NCBI GenBank assembly: GCA_964558465.1
Contig: CAZLEF010000061.1
Span: 1 to 43,689 of the forward strand
Length of the DNA: 43,689 nt
Direction of reading: 5' to 3'
DNA from: JACJYC01 sp964558465
GTDB taxonomy: Bacteria; Bacteroidota; Bacteroidia; Chitinophagales; Saprospiraceae
Shown: positions 31,717-41,100 of the stretch, one piece after another
How the letters are laid out: each line of letters begins with the position of its first letter
Position numbering within the stretch: position 1 is the first letter of the stretch
Made by a program: the position numbers and the translations under genes
Notes under the pieces: generated by a model
Seen by the model: the letters and a program-made list of their open reading frames with translations, nothing else
What the model was told of the DNA's origin: nothing
The model's database searches: none

Positions 31717-32781
31717 ATGATAAAATTGACGCCGCTCCTATTCCTGATTTGTGTAGCTTGTTCCGGCGTAAAAAAAGCAACTCAATTAAGGGCTTATATT
31801 TCACAGGATGACAGTTTAACCCGATTTGAAAAAAGAAGCCAGGATACTTTAAAAATCACCTATACGGGTTGTGGAGGTTTTTTAATTGAACAAGACTCTT
31901 CAACAATCCTCATAGATCCTTATTTTTCGAATGCAGGCCCATTGTCTTTGATTTTTTTTAAGGAAATAAAAACAGATACAGCAACGATTGATGGTTTTTT
32001 TCAAAAGCGCCTTGGCAACAATAAAGACATTCAAGGAATGATCAAAAGTATATTGGTTGCACATTCACATTACGATCATTTGGCAGACCTTCCATCGGTG
32101 TATTTAAGAAACTGTAACCCTGATAGTACAGAAATCATAGGAAGCCCGACCACACGCCATATTTTAAGCAGTACAGCAGTAGAGAAGAACGCATTAACAG
32201 TTATCAAGGGCGCCAGTAATTGGTTATATATCAAAAATAAGCGGATAAAAATTTTACCAATTCCTTCAGCGCATGCTCCACACCTCCTCGGGATGAAATT
32301 GATTTCTTCAAAAAAACTCACCGAAGATGTGTTGAAATTCCCGAAAAAAATCAGGAAATTCCCGGAAGGGGAAAATTACAACTTTCTAATTGATTTTATG
32401 GATGTAAATGGCAAGGTGGAATTCAGGCTTTTCTCTCATGCAGGAGCGGCATGCGACGGAGATATAGGGATACCGTCGGATAATATATTGGCTGAAAAAG
32501 AAATTGACGTCCTGCTCCTTTGTGTTGCGAATTTTAACCAGGCCAAAAATTACCCGGAAAAAATTATTCAAAAAACAAATCCTAAGTTTATTATAGGCAA
32601 TCATTGGGAAAATTTTTTCAGGCCCTACTATAAAAATATCCGGCAACCTGCTGTATTGCCGGGTACAAATGTCAAGAAATTTATTTTGAGAGTCAATAAA
32701 CAGCTTGACAGTTCAGGATTAAGCGATTCGACAAAATTCAGATTGCCTTTGCCTGGGATAACTATCAGTTTTGTGAATTAA
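31717..32781 (+). CDS. Metallo-beta-lactamase-fold lipoprotein
   Basis: 354 residues. The N-terminus MIKLTPLLFLICVACSG looks like a lipoprotein signal with cysteine 15. The hydrolase fold is of the MBL superfamily: LKITYTGCGGFLIEQDSSTI, ILIDPYFS, the metal motif HSHYDHLAD at 116-124, then PSAHAPHLLG and a late GNHWENFF histidine. The spacing recalls the UlaG/RomA-like or NAPE-PLD-like branch, which act on phosphodiesters or lactones. The export signal would place it at the periplasmic face. It ends the EAD11 operon, 10 bases after the polyglutamate lipoprotein. In that setting it is the only likely enzyme, and so possibly the effector. The 106 bases after it hold nothing but ACTAACGACTTAC at about 32866, part of a repeat family. 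Confidence 0.85.
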   Translation: MIKLTPLLFLICVACSGVKKATQLRAYISQDDSLTRFEKRSQDTLKITYTGCGGFLIEQDSSTILIDPYFSNAGPLSLIFFKEIKTDTATIDGFFQKRLGNNKDIQGMIKSILVAHSHYDHLADLPSVYLRNCNPDSTEIIGSPTTRHILSSTAVEKNALTVIKGASNWLYIKNKRIKILPIPSAHAPHLLGMKLISSKKLTEDVLKFPKKIRKFPEGENYNFLIDFMDVNGKVEFRLFSHAGAACDGDIGIPSDNILAEKEIDVLLLCVANFNQAKNYPEKIIQKTNPKFIIGNHWENFFRPYYKNIRQPAVLPGTNVKKFILRVNKQLDSSGLSDSTKFRLPLPGITISFVN

Positions 32782-32887
32782 ATCCTTTAAACAGAATCGA
32801 CTGTACAAACCAATACATGCATAGCTCCTTGTTCTTGTAAACCGCTTTTGCCGACGGTCTCACGGACTAACGACTTACCACAAAACC

Positions 32888-35800
32888 TCACATATTCCGC
32901 CGGTACTGCCCCCCCACCGCATACAACGCCTGCGTGATCTGACCCAGCGAACAAGTCTTCACAGTTTCCATCAATTCCTCGAAGGTATTGCCGTTTTTTA
33001 CCGCCGTTTGTTGCAGGCGTTTTAATGCGGATGCAGCCTGGCCTGCGTTTGCCGCGTGCAGGTTTTTGAGGGTGGCGATCTGGTCTTCTTTTTCCGCCGT
33101 TGCAGCCCGGATTACCTCGGCCGGCAGGATGGTGGGTGAGCCTTCTTTGGAGAGGAAGGTGTTCACGCCGATCAGCGGCAATTCCCCTGTGTGTTTCAGG
33201 GTTTCATAATAGAGACTTTCCTCCTGTATCTTGCTGCGCTGGTACATGGTTTCCATGGCGCCCAGTACGCCGCCGCGCTCGGTGATGCGGTCAAATTCAG
33301 CCAGTACGGCTTCCTCTACCAGGTCGGTCAGTTGTTCGATGATGAAGGAACCCTGCCAGGGGTTTTCGTTTTTGGCCAGGCCCAGTTCGTGGTTGATGAT
33401 GAGCTGAATGGCCATGGCGCGCCGCACCGATTCTTCAGTGGGTGTAGTAATGGCTTCGTCGTAAGCGTTGGTGTGCAGGGAATTGCAATTGTCGAAAATA
33501 GCGTACAAGGCCTGCAAGGTCGTCCGGATATCGTTGAAGGCGATTTCCTGTGCGTGCAGGCTCCGGCCGCTGGTCTGGATATGGTATTTGAGCATCTGGC
33601 TGCGCTCGTTGGCGCCATACATCCGTTTCATGGCTTTGGCCCAGATGCGGCGCGCCACCCGCCCGATGACTGCGTATTCGGGGTCGACGCCGTTGGAGAA
33701 AAAGAAAGACAGGTTGGGGGCAAAATCGTCTACGTTCATGCCCCTCGACCGGTAATATTCCACAAAGGTAAACCCGTTGGCCAGGGTAAATGCCAACTGG
33801 GAAATGGGGTTGGCGCCCGCCTCGGCGATATGGTACCCGCTGATGCTGACCGAATAAAAATTGCGCACTTTGTGGTCGATAAAATACGCCTGCATATCGC
33901 CCATCAGCCGCAGGCTGAACTCGGCGCTGAAAATACAGGTGTTCTGCGCCTGGTCTTCCTTCAGGATATCAGCCTGCACCGTGCCGCGTACAGCCTGGAG
34001 CGCTTGGGCTTTCATTTGTTCGTAAATATCAGGGGGCAGCACTTCGTCGCCTGTGATGCCCAGCAGGAGCAAGCCAAGCCCGTTGTTGCCCTCCGGCAAT
34101 TTGCCGGCATAATACCGGGGTCGCGGCAGGCCTTTATCGTCGTATTTGGCCTTCAGGCGGGTCTCCACCTGTTTTTCCAGTTGGTGTTCGCGGATATACC
34201 GTTCACATTGCTGGTCGATGGCCGCGTTCATAAAAAAGGCCGCTACGGTGGCTGCTGGCCCGTTGATGGTCATAGAAACCGACGTTTTGGGGTCGCAGAG
34301 GTCGAAGCCGGAATAGAGTTTTTTGGCGTCGTCGAGGCAACAGACCGATACGCCGGAGTTGCCGATCTTCCCGTAGATGTCCGGGCGGTAATCCGGATCC
34401 TCCCCGTACAAGGTCACGGAATCGAAAGCCGTGGAAAGCCGTGCCGCGGGCATGCCGAGGCTGACGTAGTGGAAACGGAGGTTGGTCCGTTCAGGCCCGC
34501 CTTCGCCTGCGAACATGCGGGTGGGGTCTTCACCCTGGCGTTTGAAGGGGAACACGCCGGCGGTGTACGGAAATTCACCAGGCACATTTTCCAGGAGCGA
34601 CCAGCGCAGGATCTCGCCCCAGTCCTTGAACTGCGGCAGCGCCACCCGCGGTACCCGGATATGGCTAAGGCTCTCCGTATGGGTTTTTACCCGGACCTCC
34701 TTGCCGCGCACCAGATAGATATACGCTTCGCCCGTGTAATTTTTCTTTTTTTCTTCCCATGCTTCCAGAATGCGCAGGCAATCGCCGGCCAGGTCTTTTT
34801 CCAGGTCTGCGTAGGCGCTTTTCAGATCTTCCACCTGTCCGGTTCTGCCGGATTTCTCCAGCGTTTCAATGGATGTTTTCAGGGCAAAAAGCCGGCGGGC
34901 GATATCGCATTGTTGTTCGACCCATGCATCATAACTGCGGTTGTTTTCGCTGATCTCCGACAGGTAACGCGTTCGGTTGGGCGGAATGATGTAGATCTTT
35001 TCCGACAGGCCGCCGGTCAGGCCGAATTCGGAATGCAGTTTCGCGCCCGTTTTTTTGCCGGTCAGGTTGATGATATGGCGGTAGAGCTGGTTGACGCCCG
35101 GATCGTTGAACTGGCTGGCAATGCAGCCGAAAACGGGCATTTCATCCACCGCTGTGTCCCAGGCCTGGTGGTTGCGCTGCACCTGTTTGCGCACGTCGCG
35201 CAGGGCGTCCAGGGCGCCGCGTTTGTCAAACTTGTTGAGCGCGATCACGTCCGCAAAATCCAGCATATCGATCTTTTCGAGTTGGGTGGCCGCGCCGTAT
35301 TCCGGCGTCATGACGTAGAGGCTGAGGTCGGAATGATCGATGATTTCCGTATCGCTCTGGCCGATGCCGCTGGTTTCGAGGATGATGAGGTCGTAGGCTG
35401 CCGCTTTGAGGATATCCACCGCCGAATGAACGTATTGCGACAGGGCCAGATTGCTCTGGCGGGTAGCCAGGGAGCGCATGTACACCCGGGGCGAGTTGAT
35501 GGCGTTCATGCGGATGCGGTCGCCCAGCAAGGCGCCGCCCGTTTTGCGTTTGGAGGGGTCGACGGAGACGATGGCGATGGTTTTGTCGTGGAAATCCATC
35601 AAAAACCGGCGAACGAGTTCGTCCACCAGCGAAGATTTTCCGGAGCCGCCGGTGCCCGTTACCCCCAGAACCGGGGTGATTTTGGCGGTTTTTTCCAGTT
35701 TTTTACGGATTTCGGGCAACACCTGGGCCTCAAACAGGGAGGGGTTGTTTTCTGCAATGGAAATCAGCCTGCCGATGGCCCCCGGTGTGTGACCGGCGAG

Positions 35801-36271
35801 GTGTTTGAGTTCGCCGTTGAGGTTGTCGCCTTTGGGAAAGTCGCATTGTTCAAGCACATCGTTGATCATGCCCTGGAGGCCCATCCGGCGCCCGTCGTCG
35901 GGGTGATAGATCCGGCTGATGCCGTACTGGTGCAATTCTTCGATCTCCGAAGGCAGGATGGTGCCGCCGCCGCCGCCGAAGATCTTGATGTCGGGGGCGC
36001 CGCGTTCGCGCAGCAGGTCGTACATGTATTTGAAAAATTCCAGGTGCCCGCCCTGGTACGAAGTGATGGCGATGCCTTGCACGTCTTCCTGGATGGCGCA
36101 GTCCACGATTTCCTGCACCGACCGGTTGTGGCCGAGGTGGATGATCTCCGCGCCGGTGCTTTGCAGGATGCGGCGCATGATGTTGATGGCTGCATCGTGG
36201 CCGTCAAAAAGGGAAGCCGCTGTAACGATGCGGATCTTGTATTTGGGCTGGTAGGGCGCTACCTTTTCCAT
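32888..36271 (-). CDS. icmF: Fused isobutyryl-CoA-type mutase (B12 domain, G-protein, mutase)
   Basis: 1127 residues, the full length of IcmF. The N-terminal B12-binding domain (about 12-150) has DGHDAAIN at 23-30, whose histidine ligates cobalt, then FGGGGGTILPSEI. The MeaI-like G-protein domain follows with P-loop GVTGTGGSGKSS at 203-214, VDPSKRKTGGALLGDRIRM and NKFDKRGA. The C-terminal half is the TIM-barrel mutase: TGELPLIGVNTFL and the substrate segment VSISGYHIAEAGANPISQLA. It interconverts acyl-CoA isomers such as isobutyryl- and butyryl-CoA with adenosylcobalamin, while the G domain protects and reloads the cofactor. The pivalyl-CoA mutase variant cannot be excluded. A long open frame on the opposite strand is a codon-bias shadow. 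It is monocistronic. Confidence 0.95.
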   Translation of the reverse strand: MEKVAPYQPKYKIRIVTAASLFDGHDAAINIMRRILQSTGAEIIHLGHNRSVQEIVDCAIQEDVQGIAITSYQGGHLEFFKYMYDLLRERGAPDIKIFGGGGGTILPSEIEELHQYGISRIYHPDDGRRMGLQGMINDVLEQCDFPKGDNLNGELKHLAGHTPGAIGRLISIAENNPSLFEAQVLPEIRKKLEKTAKITPVLGVTGTGGSGKSSLVDELVRRFLMDFHDKTIAIVSVDPSKRKTGGALLGDRIRMNAINSPRVYMRSLATRQSNLALSQYVHSAVDILKAAAYDLIILETSGIGQSDTEIIDHSDLSLYVMTPEYGAATQLEKIDMLDFADVIALNKFDKRGALDALRDVRKQVQRNHQAWDTAVDEMPVFGCIASQFNDPGVNQLYRHIINLTGKKTGAKLHSEFGLTGGLSEKIYIIPPNRTRYLSEISENNRSYDAWVEQQCDIARRLFALKTSIETLEKSGRTGQVEDLKSAYADLEKDLAGDCLRILEAWEEKKKNYTGEAYIYLVRGKEVRVKTHTESLSHIRVPRVALPQFKDWGEILRWSLLENVPGEFPYTAGVFPFKRQGEDPTRMFAGEGGPERTNLRFHYVSLGMPAARLSTAFDSVTLYGEDPDYRPDIYGKIGNSGVSVCCLDDAKKLYSGFDLCDPKTSVSMTINGPAATVAAFFMNAAIDQQCERYIREHQLEKQVETRLKAKYDDKGLPRPRYYAGKLPEGNNGLGLLLLGITGDEVLPPDIYEQMKAQALQAVRGTVQADILKEDQAQNTCIFSAEFSLRLMGDMQAYFIDHKVRNFYSVSISGYHIAEAGANPISQLAFTLANGFTFVEYYRSRGMNVDDFAPNLSFFFSNGVDPEYAVIGRVARRIWAKAMKRMYGANERSQMLKYHIQTSGRSLHAQEIAFNDIRTTLQALYAIFDNCNSLHTNAYDEAITTPTEESVRRAMAIQLIINHELGLAKNENPWQGSFIIEQLTDLVEEAVLAEFDRITERGGVLGAMETMYQRSKIQEESLYYETLKHTGELPLIGVNTFLSKEGSPTILPAEVIRAATAEKEDQIATLKNLHAANAGQAASALKRLQQTAVKNGNTFEELMETVKTCSLGQITQALYAVGGQYRRNM

Positions 36272-36285
36272 ATTTGGCTTTATTT

Positions 36286-36327
36286 AGTCGTAAGTTGTCA
36301 GTCGAAAGTCGTAAGCAGGCAGACTTA
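36286..36327 (+). repeat. GTCGTAAGT-type tandem repeat upstream of icmF
   Basis: AGTCGTAAG, TTGTCAGTCG and AAAGTCGTAAG form a loose decamer repeat. The opposite version (ACTAACGACTTAC) lies at about 32866 behind the 3' end of icmF, so the gene is bracketed by the same motif. Confidence 0.5.
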
Positions 36328-36373
36328 AGCCGGCAGCTTTGAGCGATGACCGGTTTTTAATCCGGCCCGGATG

Positions 36374-36381
36374 CAAAGATA
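36374..36381 (-). promoter_or_regulatory. -7 box, probable icmF promoter
   Basis: TATCTTTG on the minus strand followed by CA is identical to boxes in front of other genes here (88-95, 37754-37761). No TTG is found at -33. The leader would be about 98 bases and include the GTCGTAAGT repeat. Confidence 0.45.
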
Positions 36382-36469
36382 CGGGATTTTTGCGGGTGTG
36401 GAGGCCTGGCGTGCGCCTTTGGACCATCCTGGTAATCCAAAAAATCCGGCGAATCAAGGCGCACTTTGT

Positions 36470-36477
36470 TATTTTTG
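36470..36477 (+). promoter_or_regulatory. -7 box of the fic promoter
   Basis: TATTTTTG matches TAnnTTTG and lies 18 bases before the ATG at 36496, so the leader is very short. The -33 region lacks a clear TTG. Confidence 0.45.
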
Positions 36478-36495
36478 CGCTCAAAGCCATTCCGC

Positions 36496-37338
36496 ATGGA
36501 GGATTTAAAAACGTTGATGCAAGACCTCGACGCCCAAAAGGCGACGCTGGATGCGCTGCGCCCCATTCCCGAGGATCGGCTTCAGCGCATCATGCAGAAA
36601 CTTCGGCTGGAGTGGAATTACCATTCCAATGCCATTGAAGGCAACTCGCTGACTATGGGGGAAACCAGAGTGTTCATCTATTTTGGACTTACCGCCGGAG
36701 GAAAACCCCTGCGCGATCATCTGGAGATGAAGGGCCATAACGAGGCGCTGAAAAAACTGGAACAAATTGCACAGGGCGGTTTGAAGATAACGGAAAACCT
36801 GATCCGGGATTTTCACCGGATGATCGTGGTCGGACCGGGAGATGGGAGGGCAGAAATTAATCCCGGCGAATGGAAAACCTTACCCAATTACCTGTACACA
36901 CAAACGGGCGAACGGCTCGATTTTGAGCCCCCCGAGGCTGCACCCAGGCTGATGAACGAATTGATCAACTGGACCAACAATTGCCTTTACCCGGATGAAT
37001 TGAACCGCCATAATCGAAAAAGTTACGAACTCCATCCGCTGGAAATTGCCTGTCTCTTCCACCTTCGTTTTATCCGCATCCACCCTTTCGGCGACGGGAA
37101 CGGCCGGATCGCGCGGATATTCCTGAACCTGGTTTTGATGCTGAAAGGTTATATGCCGGTCATTTTTCGCCTGGAAGACAAACGCGATTATTTTCTGGCC
37201 CTCGACCAAAGTACGGAAAACAATTACCGGCCCCTGGCCTTATTTACCGGCCGCGCCCTGCGAAGCAGTATGGAAACGGCTATCCGGGGGGCGATGGGGG
37301 AGAGTCTGGAAGAGGAAGCTTGGATTCCGGGCGTTTGA
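36496..37338 (+). CDS. Fic-domain protein, probable AMPylase with N-terminal inhibitory helix
   Basis: 280 residues from the ATG at 36496; an in-frame TTG at 36466 lies upstream of the promoter box and is not needed. The N-terminal inhibitory motif SNAIEGNSLT matches [S/T]xxxE[G/N], placing it in class II Fic proteins in which the same chain blocks its own ATP site. The Fic core has ALKKLEQIAQGGLKITENLI, then the catalytic motif HPFGDGNGRIAR with the essential histidine, and the flap region PNYLYTQTGE. It is expected to transfer AMP to a hydroxyl side chain of a target protein. No antitoxin gene is adjacent, as expected for a self-inhibited type. It converges on the rhodanese gene. Confidence 0.92.
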   Translation: MEDLKTLMQDLDAQKATLDALRPIPEDRLQRIMQKLRLEWNYHSNAIEGNSLTMGETRVFIYFGLTAGGKPLRDHLEMKGHNEALKKLEQIAQGGLKITENLIRDFHRMIVVGPGDGRAEINPGEWKTLPNYLYTQTGERLDFEPPEAAPRLMNELINWTNNCLYPDELNRHNRKSYELHPLEIACLFHLRFIRIHPFGDGNGRIARIFLNLVLMLKGYMPVIFRLEDKRDYFLALDQSTENNYRPLALFTGRALRSSMETAIRGAMGESLEEEAWIPGV

Positions 37339-37350
37339 GGGATGGCAGGA

Positions 37351-37425
37351 TGCAGTCCGCAGTCTGCAGGCTGTAATTTTTAGTACCCTGGATTGAAGAC
37401 TTCGGACTGCCCACTGCGGACTGCA
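37351..37425. repeat. GCAGTCCGCAGT inverted repeat between convergent fic and rhodanese genes
   Basis: TGCAGTCCGCAGT at 37351-37363 pairs exactly with ACTGCGGACTGCA at 37413-37425. Further partial copies (TCTGCAG, CGGACTGCCC) extend both arms. The element spans the gap between the two stop codons and is likely a shared terminator, again without U-tracts. Confidence 0.65.
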
Positions 37426-37427
37426 GA

Positions 37428-37733
37428 CTAAACCATCTCCCGCACATTCACCCAAGGCCCGCCGTTCATGGCTTCAATGCCGTTCTGGCGCAGGATATTG
37501 GCCGCCGTGCCGCTGCGCATGCCTGAGGCGCAACAGGTAACGACGGGTTTGCCATATTTTCGGATCTTGTCGAGGTTGCGGCTGACTTCGTCTACCGGGA
37601 TATTGATGGAACCTTTTACGTGGCCGCCGCGAAATTCAGCAGGCGTGCGTACATCGAGAATGACAGCGCCGTTTGCCAATGCTTCTTTGATGGGCGCGTC
37701 GTTTCCAAATAAATTTTTTAATACACCAAACAT
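37428..37733 (-). CDS. Single-domain rhodanese-like protein
   Basis: 101 residues. After a short N-terminal helix, the rhodanese fold shows GAVILDVRTPAEFRGGHVKG, then SINIPVDEVSRNL, and the active loop VTCCASGMRSGTAA whose second cysteine is in the sulfur-accepting position. It ends GGPWVNV. No signal peptide is visible, so it should act in the cytoplasm, moving sulfane sulfur. It is monocistronic with a TATCTTTG box upstream. Confidence 0.92.
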   Translation of the reverse strand: MFGVLKNLFGNDAPIKEALANGAVILDVRTPAEFRGGHVKGSINIPVDEVSRNLDKIRKYGKPVVTCCASGMRSGTAANILRQNGIEAMNGGPWVNVREMV

Positions 37734-37753
37734 ATTTTTTGTTTTTAATGGTG

Positions 37754-37761
37754 CAAAGATA
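37754..37761 (-). promoter_or_regulatory. -7 box of the rhodanese promoter
   Basis: On the minus strand this is TATCTTTG, followed by CA as in front of icmF. The leader to the ATG at 37733 is about 15-20 bases. No good -33 element is seen. Confidence 0.45.
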
Positions 37762-37814
37762 AGGGGGCCGGAAGGGCCGGATTGTGAAGGAGATCACAGT
37801 AGTTGTTTTTTTTT

Positions 37815-38000
37815 GTTTGGGATGGTTTGGAGTTGTTGGCAGCCGTTAACCACCATGAAGTGGCCCAGATTGAGGAACTGAGGAACTGAGGAATCGAGGA
37901 ATCGAGGAACCGAGGAACCGAGGAACCCGAAACGCCAACAACCCCAAACAACTCCAAACAACCCCAAACAACCCCAAACAACCCCAAACAACCCCAAACC
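37815..38000. repeat. Compound repeat block: 8-mers nested in inverted 10-mers
   Basis: A GTTTGG-rich arm at 37815-37840 is the inverted partner of the arm at 37934-37959 (GCCAACAACCCCAAACAACT at its left end), matching at about 22 of 26 positions. Between them, GAGGAACT-type octamers occur seven times in tandem (37872-37927). ACCCCAAACA decamers occur six times at 37941-38000. The block occupies most of the 375 bases between the rhodanese gene and the large repeat protein. Confidence 0.85.
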
Positions 38001-38026
38001 AATAAATCCAATATTTTTAACCCAGA

Positions 38027-38058
38027 TTTGGAAAAATCCGGTATTTGCGCTAATCTTG
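38027..38058 (+). promoter_or_regulatory. Promoter of the large repeat-protein operon
   Basis: TTTG at 38027-38030, a 20-base spacer and TAATCTTG at 38051-38058 match the Bacteroidota consensus with one difference. The leader would be about 45 bases to the ATG at 38109. Confidence 0.5.
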
Positions 38059-38108
38059 GTGAAATATTCAGCAAACAACCCGGATAAAACCCTAAAATCA
38101 TTTTCCCA

Positions 38109-41100
38109 ATGGCCATTTCCCTAGCGGCAGAAGCCGTCATCTTCGCCATCAACTCGGCAATTAAACTGGGGCGCAACGCTCAACGCGCCTACGCCAAAAG
38201 TGTCAAAGCCAAAAGCATCGTCCTTCCATTGCCCAAATTCAGTGGAGAACCCACCGGCAGACGTGCCTTCGAATTTTTTTCCCTCGACGATCTGCGCGAA
38301 GGCGGGCGTCAGTTTCTGGATACGATTGAACACCTGAAAAAACTGCACGACAAATTCGATCTTCAAGGCCTGACTACCCAGGAAGAAACGGATTATGTCG
38401 AGTACTACAAACAGCTTTTTGAGGTACTTCGCGAAGACCAGGAAGGGGCGCTGAAGGACGACCGCATCGACAGCGCCGATCTGGTGGCGCTGCTCCGCAT
38501 CCGGCAATGGGAAAGCGGCAAAGAACCCCGGAACTCCCCCGTAAAACTGGTGGCGGGCACCCTGGTGGAAATCGGCATCGACTACTTCAACCAGGTGCCG
38601 GGCGCGCTCAACGCCCAGTCGAGCCTCGGCCAGTCGCTGAAACATTTCCTGTCGGCCCTGGACGAAGTGCCCTTCAGCGACACATCCACCGCCAAAAACC
38701 TGGCCGAACAGGTTACGCCGCGCCTTTTCATCGCCGCCGCCGAATCCGTAGGGACTTTGAGCCACCATATTACCGCCGACCCCAAACTGCAGGCTTTTAT
38801 CCAGGCAGCCGGTAAAGGCATTGCCGACGATATTTTCCAGCGCAGCCAGAACCGGACCGACGAGGCGCCCAGCCGGTGGGGGCAACTGGTATTGCGCAGC
38901 CTGATCAAAAACGGCGGCAATTTCGTATTCAATTCTCCGGCTGAATTGCTGAATACCAATGAAGGGGTATCAAAACTGATCCAGTCGACCGGCAAGGTCA
39001 TCCTGGACGTGATCCTGGACGACCCGAATAAACTCAGCCTTCAGAACGGCTTTAACATCGATACGATCGACCGGCTGGTGAAAACCTCTCTTGAGGTGGT
39101 TGCCGAACACCCGGAACTGGTGAGCGGCCGGGACGGCTTCCGGGATATTGTCACGGGCGTGAGCAACGCAATGGCCGCCGCAGGCATCAAAGACCGGCCC
39201 GACCTGCTGCCAGAACTCGCGCGCACCGTGCTGGAACATACCGCCGGGAACCTGGACGTGATACTCGACGCGCCAAAAGCCGGTGGGAAACACCTGCTGG
39301 TGATGGCGGTGCAGGAACTGCTGATGTCCGTTTCCCGCCCCGTACCCGATGGCGCATGGAAGCCCTCGCTCAACAAACCCCAATTGCTGGGTATCGCCAC
39401 CAATTTGCTCGACGAGGTGGTCCGGAACCCGGAATGGGTAACGGAAGTCACCCATGAAAAAACCGTTCTGCGCACCGTCCTGGACGCTACTTTCGACGCA
39501 TTGGCCGGCCTGCCCAAGGACGAGCGGCTGAATCCGGGGGTGGTCACTTTTCTCTTGCAAAACAATATCCGGGCTGTTGCCACCTGTCAGGGCGTTTGCA
39601 GCAAGATTAACCTCCTGCCGGAAAACAAGGAAGTACTCATCCTGCAAAAAGGATTGGACCTTGTCTTTTCCTTCGTTTTTAACAGCAAGCAGATCAAACC
39701 CGCCGAGCGGATCAATATGCTGACCGAACTGGCCGGTTTTGCGGTGGGCAGCGTGCTGGTCAGATACCCTGGTAACCGGGGGCTTCAACTGATCAACCTT
39801 TTGCTGTTCAAGGATTCCCCAGTTGATTTTTCGCGCGGCTTTGACCGTAGGCTGGCCGACCAGTTCATCGATTCCGGTTTGCGGATCCTGCGGGAATACC
39901 CTTCCCTGGTGACGGTCAGCAACCCGCTGCAAAAAATCATGTCGGGGATCGCCGCTGCGTTGAACGCCTCCAGCTTCCGTCAGCCCGGCATGCTGGCCGA
40001 GTTAGCCCGTCTCACCCTGGAACATACCGGAAGGAACGCTCGCTTCATTATCACAACGGATACGAACGAACCCCGTTACTTGCTGGTCGTCGCGCTGGAA
40101 GGCCTCCTGGCCAAGCTCTCCACGCGGGAGGAAAGTGAGAAATGGAAGCCCGGGCTTACCGGTGGAGAGGCGATAGGAATCGTCCGGGAAACCTTTGAGT
40201 TTTTCCTGCATCACCCCATGATGGTGACGGGGCCCAATCCGAAAGACACGGTGTTCAATGTGGTCCTCGAATCCGTTTTTGATTCCCTGGCCAATATACC
40301 GCCGCAGCATCGTTTTAGCGCCAACAACCTGAGCAAACTGCTGCAAAGCGCCCTGCGGGCATCTACGAGGAGTTCCGAACTCCTGTCCAAATTCAAATGG
40401 GCGTCCGGCGAGGTGGAAACCACCCTGCTGAACAAAATGCTCAATGTAGTATTCTCTTATACTTTTGAACGGGATGCCCGGGGCCTCAACCGGATCCATA
40501 CGCTGGATGACCTGCTGGAGTTTGTGATGGATTACCTGACGTCCAAATTCCCCGACCGGCGGGCATTGATCCTTACCGAGATGGTTTTGTATGAAGAACC
40601 GGATTTCAGGCCGTTCGAGCGATTCAAAGCCGGAGAAGCGGAGGGGCTTGTCATGGCGGCGACCAAGGTGCTTGCGGCCCGGCCCGATCTGGTGAGCAGG
40701 AATGATATTTTCCAGAAGATACTGGCGGATATTGCCGACGCCCTGAAATCAGCGCCGGAGTTTCCCGCTTCCATGTTCCGGGAACTGGTGCGGGTGACGC
40801 TGGAAAAAACATCTGAAAACATGCACCTTTTGTCAAAGGTGAACCCAGACAGCCCGCGGTACATTTTATCGGTCGCCATCGGACAATGTTTGCGTTGCCT
40901 GGCTTCGCGGCCCCGGGCCGGGAAATGGAAACCCGAGATTGGTGGAAATGTAGCCCTGAACATTGTTGAGGAAGTGTTGGGCGTGGTGGTACAGAACCCG
41001 AACTGGGTGAAAAACAAGTTGGCGCAGGTTGCGCTGGAATCCGTTTTTAACTCCCTGGAGGCCATTCCGAAGGAACGCAGCCTTCCGATCGAGGTTGTGC

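Noticed and set aside
33191..36328. 1045-residue plus-strand open frame
   Set aside because: It is antisense to a full-length icmF with every expected motif. Its translation shows no family and looks like reversed coding sequence.
36272..36495. Cobalamin riboswitch in front of icmF
   Set aside because: No B12-box-like segment or long structured leader is visible in the divergent region.
37815..38000. Possible CRISPR array
   Set aside because: The units are only 8 and 10 bases, directly adjacent without spacers, and no cas gene is present.
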